DNA of 46,465 bases from Candidatus Kuenenia stuttgartensis. GTDB taxonomy: Bacteria; Planctomycetota; Planctomycetia; Planctomycetales; Planctomycetaceae. Below are positions 1-7,796 of this stretch, piece by piece. Below the pieces are notes generated by a model, which worked only from the letters and a program-made list of their open reading frames with translations, did no database searches and was not told the DNA's origin. Location: contig CAMDRI010000022.1 in NCBI GenBank assembly GCA_945906725.1, forward strand, positions 1-46,465, written 5' to 3'. Both the position numbers and the translations under genes were made by a program. Every line of letters starts with the position of its first letter. Positions within the stretch are counted from its first letter, which is position 1.

Positions 1-1825
1 TGTGCCCTTTCACCGTGAGCATCTCTTGACCGCTCGTGGCGTCCCACACCTTCACCGTCTGATCGTAGCTGGCCGACGCCAGCCGTTTCCCGTCCGGGCT
101 AAACGCCACACTCGTGACCCCGATGGTGTGCCCTTTCAACGTGAGCGTCTCCTGACCGCTCGTGGCGTCCCACACCTTCACCGTCTGATCCCAGCTTGCC
201 GACGCCAGCCGTTTCCCGTCCGCGCTAAACGCCACGCTATAGACTCCGCTGGTGTGTCCTTTCAGGTCCAGCAGAGACGAATGGCAAAGCCGGTCCCAGT
301 AATGCCACTCGAATCCGTGTAAGTCCGGCTCGTCCCGCTGTGGGCGGGTCTTTTCCAAGAGATCGAGCATGAGGCCGACCTGCGGAATCTCCCAATTCCG
401 TTGCGTGAGATTCATCCGAGTTGAATACAGATGACGCCGTGAGTCGTCAGCATTGTCATCGGCGCGATCCTTTTCAATTTGGACCTTCTTGAAGTTTGTT
501 AGCGCTTCGTCGGTCTTGGCATCAGCTCGTTCTTTCTGCTTTCGTTCTGCGGCAGCGTTCTCGTCTGCTCGAATCTTCTGTGTGAGGAAATCTTTCGCGC
601 GGGCGGCGGCCTCGAAGGCGAAGAAAGACGACACCGCGATGCCTGTCAGGAGGACCGCAACAACTGCCGCGCTCAATAACGCGACGGCTGGGTTGCGGTG
701 GCACCAGCGCCAGGCTCGTTCAGTGCGGCTGACCGGGCGGGCTTCGATGGGATGGCCGGTGAGCCAGCGGCGGAGATCGGCGGCGAGGGCGGCGGCGGAC
801 TGGTAGCGCTTGCCGGGTTCTTTCTCCAGACACTTCAGGCAGATCGTCTCGACATCGCGGGGCAGGCGCGCGTCCAGTTTGCGCAAGGCGGGCGGCTCTT
901 CGTTCAGAATCTGCACGATCAGCATTTGACGCTGGCCGCGGAACGGCAGTTCGCCGGTCAGCAGGCGGAACAGGATCACGCCCAGTGAGTACACGTCGCT
1001 GCGGCGATCGGCGTGATGCGCCTCGCCGCGAGCTTGCTCCGGAGGCATGTACGCCGGAGTGCCGAGGATTGCGCCCTCGACCGTCATTGTGATTTCGCCG
1101 GCGTCGCGCTTGGCGAGACCGAAGTCGGTGATGTAGGGAGTGAGGGTGGAAGGTGGAGGGGGGAGGGCGGAAGGCTCAGGCACACTAGCCCGACGCGCAA
1201 GCGAGGGGTCGGATGATGGCGGCTGATCGGAAGTCGCGAGCGCGCTCGACCCCTCGCTTGCGCGTCGGGCTACAGTCACCAGAATGTTCTGCGGTTTGAG
1301 GTCGCGATGGACGACGCCGGCTTCGTGCGCGTGATGCAGGGCTTCAGCGATCGTCGCGCAGAGCTCGACCGATTCTCGGACTGTCAGCGGATGGGCTTGG
1401 ACCCATTCGTCGAGACTGGCTCCGTCGATGAAGTCGCTGGCGATGTAGATGCAACCGTCCTCACGCCCGACTTCGTGGACCGAGACGATGTTTGGATGCC
1501 GTACCTGCGCGGCGGCTCGCGCTTCACGCAGAAACTTTTCGGCGTCGGCTTCGGTGAGATTTTCCTTCCGAGGAATCTTGATCGCGACGATGCGGTCGAG
1601 TTTTGTGTCGCGCGCCTTCCAGACGGCCCCGAAGGCTCCTTGGCCCAGGCAGTGCAACAACTGGAAATGGCCGAGCGTCTTGCCGTGAGTGCCGTCGTCT
1701 TGAGCCGTCTCGGTGTCCTTGGCCAGATTGAAACAACTGCCGCACGACGGACACGAGACGTCGCCGGACGGATCGTCGTTGACGACGTCGATGGGGTTGT
1801 GGCAGTGCGGACAGCGAATGTGCAT
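1..1825 (-). CDS. Ser/Thr protein kinase with WD40 repeats (C-terminus cut by window edge)
   Basis: About 608 residues are visible. A zinc-ribbon start (MHIRCPHC, second CxxC at 25-28) precedes a Hanks-type kinase domain at about 51-355: glycine loop GQGAFGAV, lysine K83 in VAIK, HRDLKPQN at 173-180, DFG at 234-236, APE-like PPEQ. A transmembrane helix lies at about 378-402, then a charged coiled-coil-like stretch, then WD40 repeats (SVAFSPDGKRLASAS, VKVWDATSG) that run off the window. This is a standard planctomycete receptor-like kinase: cytoplasmic kinase, one membrane span, propeller as sensor or scaffold. The odd feature is about 45 extra residues (186-230) between HRD and DFG, where relatives carry a short turn; it is encoded largely by an inverted-repeat element and a Pro-rich tract, yet stays in frame. 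The start is the ATG before the zinc ribbon. The substrate is unknown. Confidence 0.93.
   Translation of the reverse strand, partial: MHIRCPHCHNPIDVVNDDPSGDVSCPSCGSCFNLAKDTETAQDDGTHGKTLGHFQLLHCLGQGAFGAVWKARDTKLDRIVAIKIPRKENLTEADAEKFLREARAAAQVRHPNIVSVHEVGREDGCIYIASDFIDGASLDEWVQAHPLTVRESVELCATIAEALHHAHEAGVVHRDLKPQNILVTVARRASEGSSALATSDQPPSSDPSLARRASVPEPSALPPPPSTLTPYITDFGLAKRDAGEITMTVEGAILGTPAYMPPEQARGEAHHADRRSDVYSLGVILFRLLTGELPFRGQRQMLIVQILNEEPPALRKLDARLPRDVETICLKCLEKEPGKRYQSAAALAADLRRWLTGHPIEARPVSRTERAWRWCHRNPAVALLSAAVVAVLLTGIAVSSFFAFEAAARAKDFLTQKIRADENAAAERKQKERADAKTDEALTNFKKVQIEKDRADDNADDSRRHLYSTRMNLTQRNWEIPQVGLMLDLLEKTRPQRDEPDLHGFEWHYWDRLCHSSLLDLKGHTSGVYSVAFSADGKRLASASWDQTVKVWDATSGQETLTLKGHTIGVTSVAFSPDGKRLASASYDQTVKVWDATSGQEMLTVKGH
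2..253 (-). repeat. Two 126-bp tandem WD40-encoding units
   Basis: Positions 2-127 and 128-253 are two copies of a 126-bp unit, each encoding one 42-residue WD40 blade. They differ at only scattered bases, so they are nearly identical at DNA level as well as protein level. This indicates recent duplication or gene conversion within the propeller. More copies may lie beyond the left edge. Confidence 0.85.
1187..1271. repeat. Inverted-repeat element inside the kinase coding sequence
   Basis: Perfect 25-bp arms at 1187-1211 and 1247-1271 flank a 35-bp spacer. The arm core (CCCTCGCTTGCGCGTCGGGC) has no stop codon in any of six frames. Read in the kinase frame the arms encode ARRASEGS and DPSLARRAS. 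A G/A-rich tract at about 1141-1179, encoding a Pro/Ser stretch, adjoins it and may belong to the same insertion. Confidence 0.9.
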
Positions 1826-1829
1826 GGTT

Positions 1830-1906
1830 GACGATGGGCACTCTTGCCCGACTGTTTTTTGGTGGGCGAATGACGAATCACAGGACGGGCAAGAGTGCCC
1901 ATCGTC
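1830..1906. repeat. Inverted-repeat element upstream of the kinase gene
   Basis: Perfect 21-bp arms at 1830-1850 and 1886-1906, core GATGGGCACTCTTGCCCG, with a 35-bp spacer. It starts 4 bp upstream of the kinase ATG, so it would form the 5' leader of that transcript. A shorter relative of the core occurs at 17700-17721. Confidence 0.9.
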
Positions 1907-1982
1907 CGGTTATAGTATCCCGCGCTGGTTCGATTGCGAAAGCGGACGAGTCTTCCAAGTCTTTGAACGCAGCCCCAACGAG

Positions 1983-2015
1983 AAGAGCCTGAGCTTTTTG
2001 CAAGCTCAGGCTCTT
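1983..2015 (-). terminator. Strong stem-loop downstream of the RTX gene
   Basis: A 14-bp perfect stem (AAGAGCCTGAGCTT and its complement) with a 5-nt loop lies 33 bp past the stop codon of the RTX gene on the minus strand. The tail is only partly T-rich (CTTCTCGTT), so intrinsic termination is likely but not certain. Confidence 0.6.
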
Positions 2016-2048
2016 TCGCTGTTGCCGTCCGCGCGGGAACGGGGACGG

Positions 2049-5000
2049 TTACAGCAGTTTCGTGAGCAACACAGGGTCGAGCTGGAAGCTCTCGTTGATT
2101 TCGCCGGCCGCCCCGGTCACCGTGTTGTCTCCTTGGTTGCCGGCGACTGTGTCGGTGCCTCCTTGGCCGTCGACGTTGTCGTTGCCGTCGCCGCCCAGCA
2201 GGGTGTCTCGGCCAGCTCCGCCTCGCAGCGTGTCGTTGCCGTCGCTGCCGAGAAGTATGTCGTTTCCGGCGTTGCCTTGGACCACATCGTTGCCGTCGCC
2301 GCCGTTGATCAAGTCGTGGCCATCTTCGCCGAGAATCGTGTCGTTGCCGTCACCGCCGCTGATGGTGTCCTCGCCGAGACCACCGAGAATTTGATCGTCG
2401 CCGTGGAAGCCGTTGACGAGGTCATTGCCATCGTTGCCATTGATGGTGTCGTTGTCCGTGCCGCCATCGAGCGTGTCGTCACCTTCTCCGCCGTCCAGGT
2501 TGTCGTCGCCGGAGCCGCCCGCCAGGCTATCGTTGCCCTCCATGCCGTTGAGCACATCGTTGCCATTCAGCCCGGAGAGCGTGTCGTTGCCCGCACCGCC
2601 GTTGATGACATCGTTGAGGATGCTGCCGGTCAGGCTATCGTCGCCGTCACCGCCGTCGATGGTCGAGAGTCCGTCACCGCCGTCGATGACGTCGTTGCCC
2701 GCACCGCCGTCGATCGAATCATCTCCGGCATCGCCATTGACCGTGTCGTTGCCGTCGTTGCCGATGAGCGTGTCGTTGCCATCGCCACCGCTCAGCAACT
2801 CGGCGCTGTCCGTGCCGACCAGCAAATCGTTGCCGGCTTCGCCGAGGACTCGCAACAGAACGCCGCCGAGTTTGGCCCCCGCGTCCGCCTGCACGAGGTC
2901 ATCGTCGGTACCAGCATTTAGCCGAACTTCGGTCGCGCCGACTCCACTGAGATCCGCGACGTTGATGACATCGGAGCCTCCCGCAGCCGTGACCTGCACG
3001 AGTTCAATGTCACTGCTGAGAGACTGCGCCGTCGAGTCGATCGAGACCGTCAACAATCCCGCCGATTGTCCGACATTGAACGTGTTCGCCGTATTGCTGC
3101 CGAAGAACTCGAAGCTGTCGCTCCCTTCGCCACCGGTGATCGAATCGACGCCGTCGCCAAGCGCCGCAATGATCGAGTCGTCGCCGTCACCGCCTAAGAC
3201 CGTGTCTTTGCCCGCTCCGCCTCGCAGCGTGTCGTTGCCCCCTTGTCCCTGAATCGAATCGTTACCGGCCCCACCCACTAAACTGTCATCGCCGTCGCCA
3301 CCTTCAAGCTGATCGTTTCCAACACCGCCATTGAGCACGTCGTTCCCGGCACTGCCATTCAACGTGTCGTTGCCCGCTCCGCCCAGCAGCGTGTCGTTGC
3401 TGATCACCGGCGGCAGCGTGGGTGTCACAGGGGGCGGGACGAAACCGATGACGCCAACGTCGTCGGCACCCAGTTCGGCAAGTGTGTACGGCATTGTCAG
3501 CGAGCTTTGCAGAGTGCCGTTGCGATCAAAAACATCCAGCATCGTCGTCACGCCAAAGGCAGTGCCGCTGGTCACGCGATTGCTGCCGAGATAGATCCGG
3601 TCTTCAAGAACTCCGATGCCGGTGTACGATCCTGCCTGCGGTGCCGGAGGAGCGAACGAATTCGTGATCACACCGGTCGACGGATTGATTTCGACGACCG
3701 ACAGTCCGTTGGCGACGGTCGCGATGATCCGATCTGGGCCGGAGGCCGCCGCCAGACCACCGATGAGATTCGTTCCGCTGTTCAACCCGTCGATGTCCAG
3801 CACGAAGCTGACTCCGCCAAGCGCCGGGTCGTACACCAGGACGTCGTCGTTGTTCGAGTCTCCGATGTAGATCAGGCCATTCAAGACGGCGAGTCCGTCG
3901 TAGCGTTCGTTGCCCGGCTGCGGGATCACGTCGCTGGAGATGACCGCCCCGGTGTTCGGATCGAGACGATACAGCGTGTGCGTCCCCAGACCGTTGATGA
4001 AGTACAGCGTCGTTCCATCGAACGCCAAACCGTCGCCGTTGGCACTGATTGGTTCGGGAGTCGCGAAGCGATTCAGTTCGTCACCGGTGACCGGATCGAG
4101 CTCCACGATGACGTTGGGCAGTCGATTGGCCGTGGGGATCGCGAACAGCCGCGCCGGCAGCGGTTGCGGAGGCGGCAGTGGAACCGGCACTTCGCCGGCG
4201 TTTTCGAGATCGTTTCCGGCGCCGCCATCCAGCAGGTCGGCTCCGTCGCCGCCGAACATCGTGTCGTTACCCGATTGACCGCGCAACGTGTCCGAGCCAA
4301 GGTTGCCTTCTATCGAATCGTTGCCAGCTCCACCCAAGATCGAATCATCGCCGTTGTTGCCTTGCAGCGAATCAAAACCGCCGCGGCCGTTCAAAAAGTC
4401 ATTGCCATCGTCACCTTGGATTGTGTCTGCGCCATCACCCCCGTCCAACAAATCGTTGTCATCGCCTCCCAGCAGCGTGTCGGTGCCTTCGTTGCCCAAC
4501 AGTGTGTCATCGCCGAGACCACCGCTCAACGAGTCGGCTCCCGCGCCGCCCAGCAGCGAGTCATTGCCGTCGCCGCCGTCGATCGAATCGGCTCCCATCA
4601 TGCCGTTGAGCGTGTCGAGGCCCGCAGATCCCGCGATCTCATCGTCGCCGTCGCCACCAGTCACGTCGTCGTTGCCCGCACCGGCATCAATCGTATCGTT
4701 GCCGGCGTGGCCGATGATGCTGTCGTCGCCGTTACCACCGTCGATGTCGTCGTCGCCGTCTTCGCCGTTGATCGAGTCGTTGCCCCCGCCGCCGACAATC
4801 GTGTCGTTGCCGTCGTTGCCGTTGATCGACGAAGCGCCGTCAAGACAAGTGATGACATCGTCGCCGTGATTGCCCAACAACGTCTCAGCGAGACCATCGC
4901 TGCCGAGGATCGTGTCGCTGCCGTGGCCACCATCGACATTGATCGCGGCCAAGTTCGGATAGTTCGCACTGCTCACTGCGCTCAGGTCGATCGTGTTCGC

Positions 5001-5321
5001 CAGGTCGCCTCCCTGAATCACGAACGATGTAATCGAACTGGTCAACACGCTGCCGACTGACGAAACCGCGGTGCCATTCGCCAGGACTTGGACAGTCGTT
5101 CCCGCACCCGAGCCGGCGGAGCCGACCGTGATGTCATCGCTCGAGTCCGAGAAGATGTTGAGTTCGCCATTCACGAACAACGCCGACACGGACAGCAGCG
5201 ATTTGGCCTCAAGCTGCTCAAGCTGCCCGGCGACCGGCAATCTGGCCGCGCGACGCCGAGTGGCCGTCTCTCGTTCCGTGAACCGACCGCGAACCGCTTC
5301 CAACCACGATTGAAATCGCAT
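2049..5321 (-). CDS. RTX-type calcium-binding repeat protein with internal propeller-like domain
   Basis: 1090 residues. The N-terminus is basic and carries GQLEQLEAKSLLS, a variant of the LEPR-XLL motif that opens many large exported planctomycete proteins. Residues about 130-375 and the C-terminal third are arrays of GGxGxDxLx nonapeptides (for example GGDGNDSLLGG), which in known RTX proteins form calcium-bound beta rolls. Between them, at about 385-625, is a non-RTX part with phrases such as ELDPVTGD, RLDPNTGA and EINPSTGV that look like beta-propeller blades. A further non-RTX beta-rich segment lies near 735-830. A GGAG Shine-Dalgarno precedes the ATG. Known RTX proteins leave by type I secretion, but no ABC exporter is visible here. 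Probably a cell-surface or extracellular structural protein. Confidence 0.9.
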   Translation of the reverse strand: MRFQSWLEAVRGRFTERETATRRRAARLPVAGQLEQLEAKSLLSVSALFVNGELNIFSDSSDDITVGSAGSGAGTTVQVLANGTAVSSVGSVLTSSITSFVIQGGDLANTIDLSAVSSANYPNLAAINVDGGHGSDTILGSDGLAETLLGNHGDDVITCLDGASSINGNDGNDTIVGGGGNDSINGEDGDDDIDGGNGDDSIIGHAGNDTIDAGAGNDDVTGGDGDDEIAGSAGLDTLNGMMGADSIDGGDGNDSLLGGAGADSLSGGLGDDTLLGNEGTDTLLGGDDNDLLDGGDGADTIQGDDGNDFLNGRGGFDSLQGNNGDDSILGGAGNDSIEGNLGSDTLRGQSGNDTMFGGDGADLLDGGAGNDLENAGEVPVPLPPPQPLPARLFAIPTANRLPNVIVELDPVTGDELNRFATPEPISANGDGLAFDGTTLYFINGLGTHTLYRLDPNTGAVISSDVIPQPGNERYDGLAVLNGLIYIGDSNNDDVLVYDPALGGVSFVLDIDGLNSGTNLIGGLAAASGPDRIIATVANGLSVVEINPSTGVITNSFAPPAPQAGSYTGIGVLEDRIYLGSNRVTSGTAFGVTTMLDVFDRNGTLQSSLTMPYTLAELGADDVGVIGFVPPPVTPTLPPVISNDTLLGGAGNDTLNGSAGNDVLNGGVGNDQLEGGDGDDSLVGGAGNDSIQGQGGNDTLRGGAGKDTVLGGDGDDSIIAALGDGVDSITGGEGSDSFEFFGSNTANTFNVGQSAGLLTVSIDSTAQSLSSDIELVQVTAAGGSDVINVADLSGVGATEVRLNAGTDDDLVQADAGAKLGGVLLRVLGEAGNDLLVGTDSAELLSGGDGNDTLIGNDGNDTVNGDAGDDSIDGGAGNDVIDGGDGLSTIDGGDGDDSLTGSILNDVINGGAGNDTLSGLNGNDVLNGMEGNDSLAGGSGDDNLDGGEGDDTLDGGTDNDTINGNDGNDLVNGFHGDDQILGGLGEDTISGGDGNDTILGEDGHDLINGGDGNDVVQGNAGNDILLGSDGNDTLRGGAGRDTLLGGDGNDNVDGQGGTDTVAGNQGDNTVTGAAGEINESFQLDPVLLTKLL

Positions 5322-5693
5322 AGCTCCATCCTTGGGAGAATGTGAGATTCAGACACCCTCGTGAGCCGCACCCGCTCGCCCTTGCGGACGAACGACCGAC
5401 ACCCACGGCACAAACCTCGTGTGATCGTCAGTCTTCATCAGCCTTTCGAGACCGTTCGATTCAATACAAACGGAAAGGTCGCAACACTCTCCGCGACCGA
5501 ACTGCCCCCGAGGCGGAAACTCTTCGCCATTTTTCCAGGTCGAACATCTCGCAGAGATCGACGTCTGCCTAAGTCGCCGGGCTTACCCAGCCGAGAATCC
5601 TCTTGGTCGATTCTCGTGTGCGTTGATAGATTCCCGCCCCTTGCCGTGCCCGGAGTCTCGGCCGGTTGAAAGCCTCTGTCTTCAGGACCAATT
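5322..5693. other. Divergent intergenic region
   Basis: These 372 bases separate the divergent RTX and L,D-transpeptidase genes and must hold both promoters. I see the Shine-Dalgarno sequences at each end (GGAG for the RTX gene, AGGA for the transpeptidase) but no clear repeat, operator or RNA structure. Confidence 0.5.
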
Positions 5694-6914
5694 ATGCCCC
5701 GCTGGATTTCGCCGTTCTCGGTTTTGATCATCGTGCTCCTGGGCTGTGCCGGTTTCGCCGCCATTCGCAGCGGCTGGATTCCCGTCGAGTTCGGTGGGAC
5801 TCCCACTGGGTCCATCGTCGATTCAAATTCGACTTCGGGAGGTCTGGATCAACCGCCAGAATTTGAATCCGATGACTCCGCGATGCCTGACGTCTGCGGA
5901 GTCACTCGCGAGAGCAACACGAATCCCACCGAACCGTTGCTGCCGGATGAGTCGCTCGATCCGAATGACTCCGCGCAGACCGCAGTCCGTCGCTCGAAGT
6001 GGGACACACTGTTGGACGAGGAGTCCGCCGTCGATGCGATCGGCGTCCAACCGGCTGCGTTCCAAAAGGCCTCCGGTCGCACGTCCAACCGGTTGCGACT
6101 CATCGCCGAAGAACAGCCGGTCGCTGCGCCGAAGAAGTCTGTGCCACCCACCGACCTTCCCGCCTCCGAATCCGAAACCAACACCGAGCCTGCCGTCCGT
6201 GTTGCCGAACGCTCGAAAGAGCAGGAGTCGACATTCGACTTCACAGCAATCGACCGCCAGATCAAAGCTGGGCAAGTCGTCGAGGCTCACAAGACCCTAT
6301 CGAAACTGTATTGGCAACAGCCAGATTTGAGATCGCAAGTGCAAGAACGGATCGACCTCACGGCGAAGGCAATCTATTTTTCGCCGCAACCACACATCCA
6401 AGAGCCGTACGTCGTGCAGGCCGGCGACCAACTTCGCAAAATCGCGACCAAACATCACGTCCCCTGGCCGTATCTCGTGCGGCTCAATCGCATCGATCCC
6501 AAACGTCTGCGCGAAGGCCAGAAACTGAAAGTCATCGACGGTCCCTTCGGAGCGGTCGTCACGCTCACCGACTTTGAGCTGACACTGCACCTAGGCGGTC
6601 AATACGTGCGCAGCTATCCATGCTGCATCGGCAAGAACAATGCGACCCCCACCGAGAAGTTCAAGGTGCTCAACAAGGTCACCAGCCCGCAGTACACCGA
6701 TCCCGACGGCAAAGTCTTTTCAGGCAACGATCCCAAGAATCCCTTGGGAACTCACTGGATCGACCTGGGTGACAGCTACGGCATCCACGGAACCATCGAG
6801 CCCGATTCGATTGGCAAGGCCGAGTCGCGGGGCTGTATCCGGCTGCTCAATGCGGATGTCAGCGAAGTTTACGATCTGCTCGAAAATGGCTCTGAAGTGG
6901 TCATCCGCCAATAG
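5694..6914 (+). CDS. LysM-domain L,D-transpeptidase (YkuD family)
   Basis: 406 residues. An N-terminal transmembrane or signal-anchor helix lies at about 8-25, followed by a long low-complexity acidic/Pro linker to about 180. A short helical segment precedes a LysM domain at about 238-282 (YVVQAGDQLRKIA ... LREGQKLKV). The YkuD domain at about 286-405 has the signature HGT at 365-367 and SRGCIRL with catalytic Cys381. The family makes 3-3 peptidoglycan cross-links or anchors proteins to the wall from the periplasmic side. This fits the view that planctomycetes have peptidoglycan. The ATG is preceded by AGGA. No partner gene is adjacent, so it is probably monocistronic. Confidence 0.92.
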   Translation: MPRWISPFSVLIIVLLGCAGFAAIRSGWIPVEFGGTPTGSIVDSNSTSGGLDQPPEFESDDSAMPDVCGVTRESNTNPTEPLLPDESLDPNDSAQTAVRRSKWDTLLDEESAVDAIGVQPAAFQKASGRTSNRLRLIAEEQPVAAPKKSVPPTDLPASESETNTEPAVRVAERSKEQESTFDFTAIDRQIKAGQVVEAHKTLSKLYWQQPDLRSQVQERIDLTAKAIYFSPQPHIQEPYVVQAGDQLRKIATKHHVPWPYLVRLNRIDPKRLREGQKLKVIDGPFGAVVTLTDFELTLHLGGQYVRSYPCCIGKNNATPTEKFKVLNKVTSPQYTDPDGKVFSGNDPKNPLGTHWIDLGDSYGIHGTIEPDSIGKAESRGCIRLLNADVSEVYDLLENGSEVVIRQ

Positions 6915-7260
6915 GCTCGCGTCTTTTGAGTGACCAACTTTTGGAGTGAATTGAACGTCGCACCTGCTCAACGATGCGGAATCACCACACGATTGAGCCG
7001 TTGCCAATTCTCGCCGCGCGGTTTCTGACTCGAGATTCCGCCAGGAATTCGCGTTCCCGTGACAGTTCCAGGCATCGTTTTCGCAACGTCCCAGCAACGC
7101 AGGCGTCTTGAGCGTGTCTGCCGCAACAGGCGATCGTCATCGGTGACAAACAGCAATTTGTCGCTCCGATTTTTGACGGCGCGGGCAGGCAACCTACGTT
7201 TGTTGAGCTAACCGGCTGGCACAGACCGGTGCTTGACTCACTTAGGAAACGGAGACCGTC
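6915..7260. other. Intergenic region without recognised gene
   Basis: 346 bases between the transpeptidase and the small broken gene. A 74-codon minus-strand frame at 6968-7192 was considered but has only a TTG start and no recognisable domain. A good Shine-Dalgarno (CGGAGA) at about 7249-7254 belongs to the next gene. Confidence 0.4.
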
Positions 7261-7663
7261 ATGAACTCACAATTATGTTCGGGCCGCGCCAAGCTGTTCG
7301 CGAAGATTGGTGGCCAGCTCTCGTTTCTGGACGCCGCGCTGACAGCGTTCAAGTAAGCCGACATTGGCGAAAAAGTTCTGGCACAAATGCACCGCGGAGT
7401 CACCGCGATTCGCTGTACGCTCCGCCGACTCGCCTGATCTGGAGGCGTTTGCTTGTGATTTCGAAGATTTGCTCGACTTGCTCTGTTCCGGCGAGCTGAC
7501 ATTTGCGGCGGACATGATTCAACTTGTGCGTCGCAGCATGGCCGCACTTGCACCTGGCGTCGAAGCAATTCAGAACGGTGACTCAGTGGCATGCGTGGTG
7601 CAGGATGCGCGTGACGCCGTCTTCTCGCTGCTGCTCGACCATGCCGTGACTGTCAAACGCTGA
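7261..7663 (+). pseudogene. Probable broken small gene (hypothetical protein)
   Basis: An ATG with a well-placed Shine-Dalgarno (ACGGAGACCGTC before ATG) opens a frame reading MNSQLCSGRAKLFAKIGG ... TAFK, which hits TAA at 7354-7356. The same frame then continues with protein-like sequence (ADIGEKVLAQMHRGVTA) to TGA at 7435-7437. After that the next frame is open and protein-like (DLEAFACDFEDLLDLL ... HAVTVKR) to TGA at 7661-7663. One substitution (CAA to TAA would restore AFKQAD) and one frameshift would give a single protein of about 133 residues. The alternative is two tiny unrelated ORFs. I do not recognise the family. Confidence 0.45.
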
Positions 7664-7796
7664 GATTTGCGAGTCTGCCGCCGCACTCACTGAGACAACC
7701 AGCCCCCAAGCCGCTTGGTTTGAAATCACATTTCATAATTTCAGACCAGCGATTGAAGGAGGTCGGTGCCAGCGTCTGGTTAAGTCGCCCAGTGAC

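Noticed and set aside
1..322. Possible CRISPR or other regulatory direct repeats at the left end
   Set aside because: The period is exactly 126 bp and in frame, and the units translate to WD40 blades, so protein repeats explain them.
1713..5060. Long plus-strand open frames (up to 517 codons) opposite the RTX gene
   Set aside because: They arise because the GGxGxDxLx repeats have biased codons that lack stops on the other strand. They show only periodic Val/Ala/Ser-Pro text, have no Shine-Dalgarno, and overlap fully with a convincing RTX protein.
5071..5413. Several short frames around the RTX start
   Set aside because: All are under 105 codons, overlap the RTX N-terminus or its promoter, and have no recognisable protein features.
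6968..7192. A 74-codon minus-strand frame with a plausible tail (GENWQRLNRVVIPHR)
   Set aside because: It has only a TTG start, a stop codon closely upstream, no ribosome site and no recognisable domain.
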